A stretch of DNA of 64,000 nucleotides from Marthasterias glacialis. Taxonomy: Eukaryota > Echinodermata > Asteroidea > Forcipulatida > Asteriidae. A model generated the notes under the pieces. The model saw nothing but the letters and a program-made list of their open reading frames with translations. It had not been told where the DNA came from and made no database searches. The position numbers and the translations under genes were made by a program. The stretch covers positions 13,656,110 to 13,720,109 of the forward strand of contig OU452227.1 of NCBI GenBank assembly GCA_911728455.2, in the 5' to 3' direction. This document shows positions 22,689 through 33,275 of the stretch, one piece after another; within the stretch, counting starts at the first letter, position 1; each line of letters begins with the position of its first letter.

Positions 22689-24041
22689 TTTCATTGAACT
22701 CTTCCTGCTTAAAAGACTCTTCCTGCTCCCCGATGAGTGCTAAAGAAGCAGCAAGCTAGTCAGGTGATGAGGATGCTAGCACCAGCAGTTTGTTCTTACA
22801 AGGAGGACGAGATGGTTCCAGACATCAAATATGGCGTGCTGTCGAGGAATTGTAGACTTACTCAGAGATCAGCCGATGAAGAATACAGTCACTCCGTTTA
22901 ACCGAAATCTTGTGAAGTGTTCTTTGACTTATAGCGATATCAGTGCTTGACTTCTTCAAGACATAACATATCCCTTTCAGACGAAGGGAATTCCTTTACC
23001 ATTAATCAAGCCCGCAGCGTGGATATTATACCTGCGTATCCAGAGGGAAGATATCACCCAGGGATGGTCAGGACTTCCATGGGTAGTTTCATGGGTTTTG
23101 GTTTACAAAGAGACGTTCAGTCAGACATGCGTCATACCTAAGGGATGCACTTACTAGGAGTTTGGGAAGTTGGTGTAAACCCTCTCTCCCTTGATAATTT
23201 GCCTCAGTCTGCATTTTGAGCCTAAGATAAAGCCTCAAATCAACTAGAAGACTTCGTCCAGACTAAAATCAGTCGGCAAACCCACTACACAAGGTTTTCC
23301 TTATAGGCCTATGAACTTTTGAAAAGTTGTCAAAATGTTTGTTTGTTTTTATACACTGAGGTTGATGGCTGCACTTAAGTTGTTTCGATCCTAGACGTTA
23401 CCGCTTCGAAAGAGCACGGGAAACAAGACCAGTCTGCAAGCTGGGTTCCACACTCCCTCAGAAAGAGAATGCCTTTCCTACACTCCTGGTAGGCGTGAGA
23501 CAGAGATAAAGAAGGTACGGGATCGCCTAAGGCCTTAAAGATCTCTGGAGAAGAATCACAGACCCCCGAGAAAAGGTTAGGGGCATACCATACTCCCAAT
23601 GAAAGAGAAATGCCTTCCAAGGCATGCCAAGGGGTGTGCCCTTGTCACGCATGATGTAGAGATATAGAAGGTATAATCGCTAACGTCTTCAGGATCACTG
23701 GAGAAGATTCACCACAACCTCAAGGGATGGGTAAAGGCATACCCCTGAAAAAGTCCCAGAAGATGGACAGCGGGTATATTTCTTGTTCATTCATCACAGG
23801 ACTTGCTGAATGCATCAACCGATTCCAATCCGTTTGTGTTGTTCTCTGATTACTCACTTGGGGAGGAGGTCTCTAAAGATCATCATCAGGGAAAGGTTCT
23901 TAGCCGGGGAAAGAGAAGATGAATTTTTTGCGGTGTTGAGGTTAGATGCCTAAGGCATGCTTTGTGGCTTAGTAGGATCTCAAGAGGGTCATGATGTCCC
24001 AGAGCAGATAATGCAGCCACAGACCACATCTTCAAACAACC
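22689..24041 (+). pseudogene. Degraded, probably transposon-derived tract
   Basis: The + strand frames are broken every few tens of codons but keep protein-like composition with frequent frame changes, as in an old coding element. No motif upstream of 24042 can be named. A diverged tandem duplication (23448-23742) lies inside. Neighbouring residues at 24060-24230 suggest a DIRS-like source; that link is inference. Confidence 0.25.
23448..23742 (+). repeat. Diverged tandem duplication, about 140-bp unit
   Basis: Unit 1 (23448-23587) and unit 2 (from 23588) share CCA(C/T)ACTCCC, GAAAGAGAA(A)TGCCTT, GAGATA(A/T)AGAAGGTA, ATC(T/A)CTGGAGAAGA and GGGGCATACC / AAGGCATACC in the same order. Unit 2 is about 15 bases longer. 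Confidence 0.75.
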
Positions 24042-24240
24042 ATGCATAGAACACAATTGTTGGTTTTGTCTGTTGAGCCACTTCAGACAAAGTTGTGTTG
24101 GCTTGGTGTCAAGAAGAATCTCAAAAACGTCAAGGATTGGATAAGCACCGCTTTCCTAGATCCACGGAGATTTCTCAGATTGTGGTGGTCAACCGGTTTA
24201 TGGAAAATAGGCATTGACGAACTGCGATGAAAAAACTCAA
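24042..24240 (+). pseudogene. Possible DIRS-like reverse transcriptase / RNase H relic
   Basis: One + frame contains EPLQTKLCWL, then KDWISTAFLDPRRFLRLWW and GLWKIGIDEL. The spacing RPLQ...LD...L.WW...L..G..L is typical of the stretch just before the RNase H domain in DIRS-type elements. The TTDAS motif expected next is not found, and stops surround the fragment. The match is from memory of the family pattern and could be coincidence. Confidence 0.25.
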
Positions 24241-24365
24241 GATGCTGTTTGCCCCACAAATCCCTCTTTCTCTCTGTGAAAAACAAACTTTGGTTACCAG
24301 CCCAAGAAACAGACGCAAGATTTAAAGTTTTTATGCTAAAAACCACATATAGAACAGGCTTTCTG

Positions 24366-24536
24366 TTGCATTTTCGAAGTCAATAGGTATACGTGTAAAC
24401 GCCGAGTCACCTAAAACGCGCATTGCGCTGACAAAATGGCGCAACCAAGATGATTGTGATGATGACTTTGGTTGAATAGGGTCCATTGCTGAACGATATG
24501 TAAACAACAAAGCTCGACAAGGTGCTCATGATCAGA
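24366..24536 (+). repeat. Dispersed repeat R1, copy 2
   Basis: Partner of 780-950 in the same orientation. It has lost the GCACTACATTGTATAACACA stretch of copy 1 and is more compact between CGCGCATTGCG and GACAAAATGGCGCAACC. Confidence 0.6.
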
Positions 24537-25444
24537 AATAAAATTGCAGTCATCCCACTATGGCAACCATTAGTGATACAAACCGTGAGAGATATCTCGT
24601 TCATACAACAAAATACCTCACTCGATTATGAGATACACTGAATGAATTCTATCGCAAAACGAGCTCGCAATATCTCGTAAGCGTTCAGAGATATCTTGAA
24701 ATGGATTTTGAGATATCTGGAATTTCATTGCAAGACATGTTTTAATAACTAAAAGGTACCGTCTTGTATAAGCGTCAAGCCATGTCTCGCCATATACCAC
24801 TGTAACTGTGGGCAGAACCATGATTGTCGATGGGCCACCAGAAATCATTGCAGAAACTAAGACTAAGTCGTTAAATCGCTATGTGAGAGTTCCACATTGA
24901 TTGAGAAGGCTTGAAGTGAACTCATTGCGATGTTTGTTTTGTAAAAGAGCCTTTGACCTACAGAGCAAAAAAAAAGAAGAAAAAAAAGAAAAAAAAAAGA
25001 AAGAGACCGGAATTCATGGCATCTTATGGTTTCTATCAGGGCACTAATTATTATAATTCATAATAATTCATCATAACTATTAATAATGGATAAAAACGAA
25101 CCATATTTCCGAGTATGATAAGTCAAAACATATACTGCTGGAAATGTTCTGTTTGCATGTATTGTTGTTCATTCTATCGGAATGAATTCAGAATAGCTTT
25201 TTCAATCAATACAAACCTCCCGTGTAGCCAATTAACGACACAGTCTTAGTTTTTGCGACGGTTTTTCGGTAATCTATCAAAACCTGAATGTATGCTTTTG
25301 CCCCGGTTACAGTTTTATTAAATCATTTTTTTCAAGTAGCATTACAAACTAATTTGATCAATATATCTAGCAATCGAACCAGAAAAGATGCCCTCAAAAC
25401 ATACATAATCAGAGCAGAATAGATACTATTTTTTTTTATAAATC
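24537..25444. other. Non-coding stretch with polypurine run
   Basis: Contains a 39-base A/G-only run at 24966-25004, which could form triplex (H-) DNA. The GAGATATCT words near 24588-24720 recur several times as a local imperfect repeat. No gene seen. Confidence 0.4.
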
Positions 25445-25600
25445 AGGCTAATCGCTAGGGATCTTGCCCATGAAGTGTTTTTGAAGTTCGTACACTACCC
25501 ATCCTGCTTCATGTGACCTATGGCTTAGGGTCTTGTCTGAAGGACAAAAAGCAATTATGGTAAACAGTCTAACTTACCAGGATCGGCACCATCGTCGTGG
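25445..25600 (-). repeat. Decayed copy of SINE family A
   Basis: On the - strand TTTACCATAATTGCTTTTTG, GTCCTTCAGACAAGACCCTA, AGCCATAGGTC and ACACTTCATGGGCAAGA align in order with the 13680-14117 element (CTTAACCATTATTGCTTC, GTCCTTCGGATGGGACGTA, AGCCGTTGGTC, ACACTTATCGCAAAGA). The head is disrupted by a GTCGTG hexamer repeat at 25591-25618. Confidence 0.5.
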
Positions 25601-25721
25601 TCGTTGTCGTGGTCGTGTACAAGGATAAAAGCCAATATTAAAGTGATAGCTTGGGTGTGTGGCATCTAATGGAGCCAGAGACGTAAATGTAGTCGCAACC
25701 CTGTCGCAAACGTAGTCACTT

Positions 25722-25906
25722 TAACTAGTAAACTAGTACAACCATTTAAAAATCTCTTTTGGGAGGAGCAGTGGCTCTGAAAAGAGCCTGTGTGGTCTCA
25801 GTGTTTCAAACCGTATACTCTGCTCGTCTTCAGCTGAAAAACAGAGTATAGTGTTACGTAGATTTTTACATGGTTGTACCCGCAAATTGTACTAGTTTAC
25901 TAGTTA
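25722..25906. mobile_element. 185-bp TIR element carrying a histone-type stem-loop
   Basis: The left arm TAACTAGTAAACTAGTACAA, followed by CCATTTAAAAATCT, is matched inversely by the right arm AGATTTTTACATGG...TTGTACTAGTTTACTAGTTA. The right arm has an extra stretch between the two blocks. On the - strand the interior holds GCTGAAGACGAGCAGAGTAT, a line I associate from memory with the 3' regions of retroelements, and then the stem-loop annotated separately. No coding capacity. Confidence 0.65.
25773..25788 (-). terminator. Canonical histone mRNA 3' stem-loop sequence
   Basis: On the - strand this is GGCTCTTTTCAGAGCC: a perfect 6-bp stem with a TTTC loop, identical to the metazoan replication-dependent histone consensus. 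It is followed by ACTG and, 12 bases on, CCCAAAAGAGA, a purine-rich stretch placed like a histone downstream element. No histone-like open frame lies upstream on that strand, so it is a captured or convergent signal inside a repeat. Confidence 0.75.
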
Positions 25907-27546
25907 TAATTTCCTATCCTTCACATCATGCAAAGCTTCAAACATCACTAAATGTACTCCTTGATCTAAAATTATAGCCTCATATACCTTTATGTAGCCC
26001 GGACAAAATTAAGTTGCAGGGTTGGTGATACATTATACCCAGACATAATAGATTCCTGACTAAATTTAGATGTGAACACTAGGAAGTTCTAATAAGACCA
26101 TATCCATTCTATTTTTTAATTAAATAAGATAGTCACATCTTTGAGAAAAGGCTTATCCGACGTTTTGATGTTTTGTCCCGGATTTTGAGCACAATCTGTA
26201 AGTGCTCATTGCCAAATCAAATTAAGAATTGAGTGCTGCGGGGACATTATTCTCGAATATGGCATTGAAGGACAATTTGGACGGTTGTTCTTTGGATTAT
26301 ATAATTTGTTGTCCGTGCTTCCATTTATTCAAGGTAGTCATAATGGCAATGATAAGGTTAAGTGAATTTCAATTTTTGTGCTTCTTCTTTACTGATAAAA
26401 TGTTTCTACTCTAAATTTCTTATTATTAAATTTTTTTTTACGTAAGCATTTTTATTGTATAAATGCCCTCTGGAAAGCAGTTTTCACGTTATTTTTTTAA
26501 CGTGACTTTTAATGATAGCCTAAACAGATAGATAAATAAAACATTATTTCTGATAATGACACTATATCAGGCGGAATGGGTCTTACACGGTTCTGGTTCC
26601 ATACCTTGTCTGCCATGACATTGATATTCAATCTCCACAAATATAACTGGGTTACCTAACAATAGTCATGTTAATATCAATAAAAAAAATACACCAAACA
26701 GGGGCATTGGGGTTATTCACAAGAACAAAGAATGCCTCCTTCGCCACAACTCTACTGTTCTTAATAGTGCATTGATTTGTAACAGAAAGGGAATGCTTTT
26801 TATGAACATGTGAGTACGGGGGCGCCCTGTTCATTGGATGGGATCGATCTGCTGAAGAAGAAAGATATATATTTCATTAGTACGTGGCTTCTGCCTGTCG
26901 ACACAGGAAGCTCTGTAGTCTTTATCACTCTAAACTGGTTATACATCATTACTCAGTACTTCAATGGACAACTCAAACCATCGTAGGTGGGGGACGGTAG
27001 GGGGGGGGCAAGGGTTCTGGTGTGGCCCTTCTCAAATGACAATGTGTAATTTATACTAGTATGGCTGCGATATTGTCTGAGTTTTACCCTTACCCATGTG
27101 TGATATTGCCATTTACGCAATCACAGTCTTGCCACCCTTGTATTTTTCCAGTGGTAACCGAACCGTTAATAATATTCCATTCAGCAGTTAATGGGAACCT
27201 GTCATCAGAAATAATGTGGTGCGAACAAGGCTCTCCGAAACGGTGGAGTTGGATACCTGAGTTTTCCACCAAATACGGGATGTTTTGTGGAGAAGGTAAT
27301 AATAATATCTTTAGCTTGTTTGCTGGAGTTGTTAATGCATTTTATATTTAAAAGTATCTTGTCTCGTTGTGTTTAGAAAATACAGTCGTGGTTTATGTGT
27401 GTTTTCTTTCAATCGTTTTGAAAGAACAAGCAGTTATAATAACTTGGATTTAAGCACTCAAACTAATTATCCTGGCGCTATAATTACATCCGTTAAACCT
27501 GTTAAACACTAGGCCTACTAAAACTTAATTTTGAATAACTAGGAAT
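25907..27546. other. Non-coding stretch, no gene seen
   Basis: AT-rich. The 96-codon + frame at 27061-27351 begins with an ATG, but shows no family resemblance and is not bounded by splice sites. A G-run lies at 27001-27008. Confidence 0.4.
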
Positions 27547-27880
27547 AAAAGCTCCAGCTCAACATTGGTAAGAAGAAAAACAAAAATGTTCACAGATTTA
27601 CATATATCTTACATGGTATAAAGATACTGATGGTAGAAAACTGTCCTTGAAATATTTCTGCCCCGAAAGTCATCGTTTTTGAATAATAAATGAAACAAGA
27701 TCCAAAATTAGTTTTCGTCTCAGTGAGACGAAAACTCTGCCTATAGGAATGCTGAATGCATTTTTACCGTGTTCTCGCAAATGGAACATCGAAATGAGCT
27801 GACATTTTTACAGGTTGGTTTTTTCGTGCAAAGAATTGAAGCATTTACAGTCAGTTTACCAATGTTGAGCTGGGGTTTAA
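27547..27880 (+). mobile_element. MITE family C, complete copy 1
   Basis: Inverted ends AAAGCTCCAGCTCAACATTG and (right) CAATGTTGAGCTGGGGTTT. The centre at 27711-27735 is a perfect palindrome built on GTTTTCGTCTCA with a single central G. Conserved inner blocks include TAAGAAGAAAAACA, GAAATATTTCTGCC and AAATGAGCTGACATTTT. Other copies are at 31396-31731 (inverted, complete) and 38412-38712 (same orientation, right end lost). No coding capacity; the target duplication is ambiguous (TA or TTAA). Confidence 0.8.
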
Positions 27881-27904
27881 AATGTACTTTTTTTACAGCT
27901 AGAA

Positions 27905-27966
27905 GTTTAATATATTATATTATTTAATATATATTATATATTTAATATAATATATATTATATACCT
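27905..27966. repeat. AT-only palindromic tract
   Basis: About 60 bases of A and T only, made of TTTAATATA / TATATTAAA words that fold on themselves. Likely cruciform-prone or slippage-derived. Confidence 0.8.
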
Positions 27967-30900
27967 TAAAGGAGTGGAAATATTGAAAACATTTTCACCA
28001 ACAAGACAGAAGAGCATGTCGAGGAAAACAAGTTTCCAAACTGTTCATGGGTAGTGGAAACATAAATGACAGGTGAGGGCAACGTTGATGTCTAAGACGT
28101 GTGATAGTCCACCTTCAAGTATGCTTATTCATCTGTCATGCGCAACTCGGTGTACACAGCTGATTCGAAAACTATGACCATGAAGAGAAATACAGTGTCC
28201 AAATAGTGCTCAGTGAAATTCAATTTCAGTTCAGTGCCTTTGGCCATTGGAGGTTTGAATGACATTTGTCAGACAACTATTCTACATAAATTATTCCTCA
28301 AAATGCTACGGGTATATGCTATATTTCCTGCCAATTTTTGTTAACGGATTATAGGCTTATACGTAGCATACCATGACTGTTTCATGGATTTTTAATTGGT
28401 CATTCTAATGCATTAATCGCAAAACACAATCAAACAGGGGCATAACAAGGGTATTTTTTTCTTGGGAGGGTGTATGAAAGCCATTTGCAACTATACCAGT
28501 ATTCTCCACTATTTCCAGATTAATATGAAAAGTCAACATGATCATTTGGAATTGAATTAACATTAAAAATGGTTAGATTGTTAACCCGCTTTGATATATT
28601 TTATGGGGGAGGGAGTATGTAATTAACTTTAGAATGTTTGCTAGAGTTTGACCCAAGTAGGGTTTGATGGGGGAAAAGAGTCTCCCAAGGTTATTACCAC
28701 AAACTTTAATTGATCAGGAATACAATTTTTTTGTTTTATAAAATCATTTGCCAAGTGGCAAAAAGTACTTCACTCACTGTGAGAAAGCTAATTGATAGCA
28801 TTTCAAGACACAGTGGTGTTAAAACATCACTATGGTTTCAATGTAAGTCAGAATCCCTCAATTAAGCCTGTATAAAACACGAGTAAGTGCCTGGGATGAT
28901 GTCCCACTACTTTTCTTAATGGCAAATCTTTAATACAGCGAGTTATACTGGATTTGAATCGCTTAGAGAACACGAGAGCAAGCAGTGACAGATAAACATT
29001 TCAATGTCCAGCCAATCTCTCTGGAGATGTAAACGCGGAAATTGAAGCGAACACGATCTGGCCATCCAAAGTGAATTAAGGTACACATTGTGAGAGAATT
29101 TCCTCATCGTGTATGATGGCACGATAGGGAAAAAAACGTTGGAGAAAGCAAGACGGAACAGAATTAGAGTGTTGTATGGGGAGCTATTTCTAAAGCCCGA
29201 TGTCTATTTTCAGGCGTCTAGTTTAACAAATATTTTCAACTTGGACCAACAGAAAGGATGTTAACGTTAGTCTTTCGTCAAGGATGTCAATGAGAATCGA
29301 ATACTGATAGAATATTGTCTATTGACTAGTATCGACTACCAATAGACCTACATAATATATCGATCGCAGATAATACCGCTATTTGAACACTTACGGTTTG
29401 TTAAATAAACAAACAAACAATAGTAAAAAACAAATATATATAAAATATAAAAATAAAAATACCACTGAACATTAACTGTAAATAGCGTACCGATGCGAAC
29501 AGTAAGCATCGTTAGAATGACATCTGCTGCTGAACTTTGATCACAAATAAAAGAAACCAGATATTGGTGTATTACTGGAAGTGAATGAAGGAGAGTAACA
29601 ACGGATTTATAGTTTATCTCTTGATTCTCGAATAAGAAAATACCGAAGCTTATACATTCCCTCTACATGAAAGTTCTCTTTAACCACGAACTAGGGTTCT
29701 GAATTTATTACACAATCATAACATACTTCTCCATGTAACACTAAATACCGCGACTTAAGAACACTATCAATATTTTCAGTTGCTCAACACATAATAGTGA
29801 GAAGCGTGCTTTTAGCAAAACAAATCATCAGCTTGACAAGTATTTGCTCTTCATTCGTAGCAATTGTGCAATCCTGCCTCTTCACCTGCAGGGTTTGTGG
29901 TGAACCAACATTAACACAAGCCCGAATTCGAGATCAACCGTTTGTGGATAAAAAAAAAAAAAAAAAAAAACAGTCCTCGTAAAGGCATTACGGAAAACAA
30001 ACCAATTAAAAGGAATCGCCCTACGGAACTCGTATCGATCAGTCAAACGCCAGATGAATAAACCACCACTAGAAAGCATGCTACTTGGAAATGTTCGTGG
30101 AGGCTGAGCGAAAAATGTTCCCAAACAAGCACGTGTGCACTTAGAGAACTGAACACCGTCAATGTTGTTTGTGCAAGGGCGAATCGTAACCCTTTGCGGG
30201 TACCCTGGTTGCGAACTGTATTGGTGGGGAAAAAGCAATCCGTGAAGGTAGAGGAAAAGACCCATCATTTACTCAGGAACCAAAACAAAAAAGCCGGGTT
30301 CCTTAATGGTCTTACTTACCTTTGTGGGTAAGAGAGAGAGGGGAATCCCACGAGGGAAGGAAGTTGATGCCTGCGTTGTATTTGTTTTGAAGTGGTTATG
30401 GATTGGGCGAGACCGCTGCCTGACGGAATAATTGAACCCCGAACGGAAATATAAGTTACCTTAAGTATTTTCAGAGCATGAAAAGACCAAGGGCATGATA
30501 CAGTCGTAAATAGAAAAGCTATTATTATTATCATTCACGAAACTGGTTTCTATGCCGCACGTGCGTCTTGGCTGAAGTTCTCGGGGTGTGTAAGTAATAC
30601 ATACGTCTATCAAGTGGTTGGACAACTATGCATAAAAGCAGTGATATGGGTTAACTGCTTTGTATGGAAACTCTGCCTATGAATAAGAAATATCACAATG
30701 CCAAAAGATATCATTAAGTATCGTGAATTGGATGCACGGTTTCTCAGGTTGAACATTTTAATGTCTTAAAATGCTAGATGCATTTTTGTTACTCTATATG
30801 CGTTTTGGATGTGAGTTCACAGAAGAAGATGAGGAGAAAAAAAACCCCTGACATATAGCTACTGTACCTCTATGCTGTTTGTAATCCATTCCCACTTTTG

Positions 30901-31113
30901 AAAGTTGAGAGATGGACTTGTGAATGAAATAAAACTTGGAAACACAACTCGTCCTCATCAAGACCTCATTTCTGGACCATTGTTAATTCTGTCTTCAATA
31001 CAACTCTCAAATCAACTAGGTCTATATAGTTTTCAGGAAACATCTTACCCGTTGTTGCCACAGTTACAAATATTTTTTAAAAAGGGATAAAGGCTGTACG
31101 AACAAAATACACT
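27967..31113. other. Non-coding stretch, no gene seen
   Basis: Over 3 kb with no paired repeats. A 20-base poly(A) is at 29949-29968. Two - strand frames are open (29882-30268, 30316-30534), but one is extended by poly(Phe) from the poly(A) and the other has two simultaneously open frames, so neither is called. The block 28860-29130 is slightly richer in G+C and single-copy. Confidence 0.4.
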
Positions 31114-31358
31114 ATAAAAAAGAGTTTGTCAGATTTGCCTAGAAACCAGTTAGATTTGACTAACAATTAAGGGTTAGCTGAGTGCAACTGAAAATCAGTC
31201 AGTCCTACCATTTTTTTCTAGTCAGGATTATAACTAAAATTGGAGTCACTTCCAATAACTTTTTCTAGTAACTTCCGTATGTTTAAAATTTCCTGGTCAG
31301 TTTTTACCAACTATAGGAAATCCAGTCAATATTTTGACTAGGTCGTTATGAGAGTATG
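31114..31358 (+). repeat. Dispersed repeat R2, copy 2
   Basis: Partner of 6291-6549, same orientation, about 15 bases shorter. The final GTCAATATTTTGACTAGG plus GTCGTTAT is identical in both. It ends about 37 bases before the next MITE. Confidence 0.65.
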
Positions 31359-31395
31359 AAGGTGTCCAGATATGTACACGTAACGCACGGAAGGG

Positions 31396-31731
31396 TTAAA
31401 AGCCCCAGCTCAACATTTGCACAAATCAAGAAATTTGTAATAAAACCAACCTGTGAAAATGTCAGCTCATTTTTTTGTTTCGTTTGCGAGTTAAAACGGT
31501 AAAATGCACTCAGCATTTTTGTACGCATTCCTACAGGCAAAGTTTTCGTCTCACTGAGACCAAAACTATTTTTGAATCTCAATTCATGTGTTGTTTAAAA
31601 ACGATAACACTTCAGGGCGAAATATTTCAAGGAAAGTTTTCTACCATCATTATCTTTAAACCATGTAAGGTATACAAAAATCTGTGAACATTTATGTTTT
31701 TCTTCTTACCAATGTTGAGCTGGGGCTTTAA
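31396..31731 (-). mobile_element. MITE family C, complete copy 2 (inverted)
   Basis: Inverted relative to 27547-27880. Ends are AAAAGCCCCAGCTCAACATT and AATGTTGAGCTGGGGCTTT. The central palindrome has one change (GTTTTCGTCTCACTGAGACC). Inner blocks match the other copies throughout. Confidence 0.8.
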
Positions 31732-31734
31732 GAA

Positions 31735-31970
31735 TGCTATTTCTATTCTATTTATCTATTTAATTAATTAATGAACTAATTAATTACTAATTAATTAGTT
31801 AATTAATTAATCAATTATTTATTTATGTATATTTTTAATTTAGTTATGTATTTTTTTACTTTATTTATTTTATTTTATTTATTTATTTATTTATGTATTC
31901 ATTTATTTATCTATTATTATTATTATTATAATTTTATAATATTATAATTTTTTTTTTTTTTTTTGGGGGG
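31735..31970. repeat. AT-rich simple-sequence tract
   Basis: Runs of TTAATTAATTAA, TTTATTTATTTATTTA and TTATTATTATTATAA followed by a 19-base T run at 31949-31967. Nothing but A and T over most of the length. Confidence 0.85.
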
Positions 31971-32548
31971 CAGTAAACAATCGGAGCACATGGGAATTAT
32001 CAGGGAGGTGCTTGATCAATGCCCTGATTACATGATGTGGGATAACGCTTTGTGTATCTACTGCTTCATTGCTTCGGGGTTGTGCTGATTCATATTGCAG
32101 CCCCATCCGGGAGCACAATACAAACGAAGACAATGATGTTCAATGCCTTAGGAAGCGAGCCTCAGCAACACCATTTGAGATTGCCTCAAAACACTCAAAT
32201 AAAAGGAGTCTGGCAGTGAAGCAAACTGATCGCCCAACACATGCGACAATTCATGATTTGCACTCTAGAAAGTACGTGTTTGTTAGGCAGCACGTGTGTT
32301 CTTCTTTAAAGTTGTATCACCAGCCCAGTTTCGGCTGATTCCACGGAAAGAATCTATCACAAATGTTGAATTGATATTTGTTCCTAAAGGTCGAGTTATT
32401 TGTAAACTTTTACTGTATGATTGAACGCCGAAATTCAATAGATGAACTGTGATATGATACTTCCAGAATGATGTTTTGTTGATACCCAAGTGGACAAAAT
32501 ACATGTTCATGAATGGAGTTTGGAAGTGATTCTTAAATCATCTTGCTC
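31971..32548. other. Non-coding stretch, no gene seen
   Basis: A slightly GC-elevated segment (about 32090-32290), single-copy, with an 89-codon + frame that starts with ATG at 32069 but has no family resemblance. It also borders the 3' side of the retrotransposon relic. Confidence 0.35.
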
Positions 32549-33275
32549 CTACACTTCGCTCGCTAGTATGATTGTGTAATCAGACTGGAAGTTACCATTG
32601 CATTTGATGAGACACCATTCATTGATGATATGACTGGCTGTCTGGTGGCTTGCGTCACAAGAGACCATTTTCCAGATGTTATGTCCAAACCGTCCATGTC
32701 CACTTTTGAGCCTATTGAGTTTAAATCCAGCCATGGCGATGGATGTTGGTGCTAACAATCACGGACAAAATTAGTAACTCAAAAGTGCTCAACATTGAAC
32801 CGGGGTTAGGGGTTTCCCAAGGATCGTTGTCCCGGATTGTAGGTGGTTAAGATACTGGTTCAGGAATACTTGGAAGGAAGGCGTTTGGTGCAGCAGTTGA
32901 CTATCTTAATCTCCGTTGTTCTTCTGACCATTACTTTGGAGAAGTGACGGTAGATCTGTTGACTTGCAGCAAGCTTTTGATACGTTGTTGCAGTGGTTTT
33001 CTAGATTCAAGTCTGTGTCTTTGTTGGTGTCTATGTACAGTTTCATGTAACATGTGATCTGGGTTAAATGCCATCTGGCCAAGTGATATGCAATGGGACT
33101 CCCGTCTGATGTCGGCAGGTACGATACCAGCCAAGACTCTAATGTCATGTATGGTCGGTTTTGTTGGCTTCGCGAAACCACTATTTGACGCTTGAGTGTG
33201 TAGCCATGCAATTGAGCCTAGAAACATTAAGACTGGTGCCGTTGTATATAGCCTCGTGACGGCACATATTCTCAT
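32549..33275 (-). pseudogene. Non-LTR retrotransposon ORF2 C-terminus, decayed and 5'-truncated
   Basis: On the - strand the first block (33275-32931) contains APVLMFLGS, then VLAGIVPADIRRES, PDHMLHE and LESRKPL, the order found after the reverse transcriptase fingers in many invertebrate non-LTR polyproteins. After a stop and a frame change the second block (32758-32549) contains GFKLNRLKSGHGRFGHN and SHIINEWCL, the Cys/His-type C-terminal region, ending IILASEV and a stop. The catalytic reverse transcriptase and endonuclease parts are absent, so this is a dead 5'-truncated insertion. The exact clade (RTE-, Jockey- or CR1-like) cannot be fixed from these fragments. Confidence 0.75.

Noticed and set aside
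25577-25667. - strand first exon with signal-peptide-like start (ATG, then ITLILAFILV and a His/Asp-rich stretch) before GTAAGT
   Set aside because: The His/Asp part is a GTCGTG hexamer repeat, and the apparent donor lies in a decayed SINE-A copy that explains the sequence.
29882-30268. 128-codon - strand frame
   Set aside because: Extended by a poly(Phe) run from a 20-base poly(A); no homology.
30320-30459. - strand exon candidate ending at GTAAGTAAG
   Set aside because: Two frames are open at once and the acceptor is weak.
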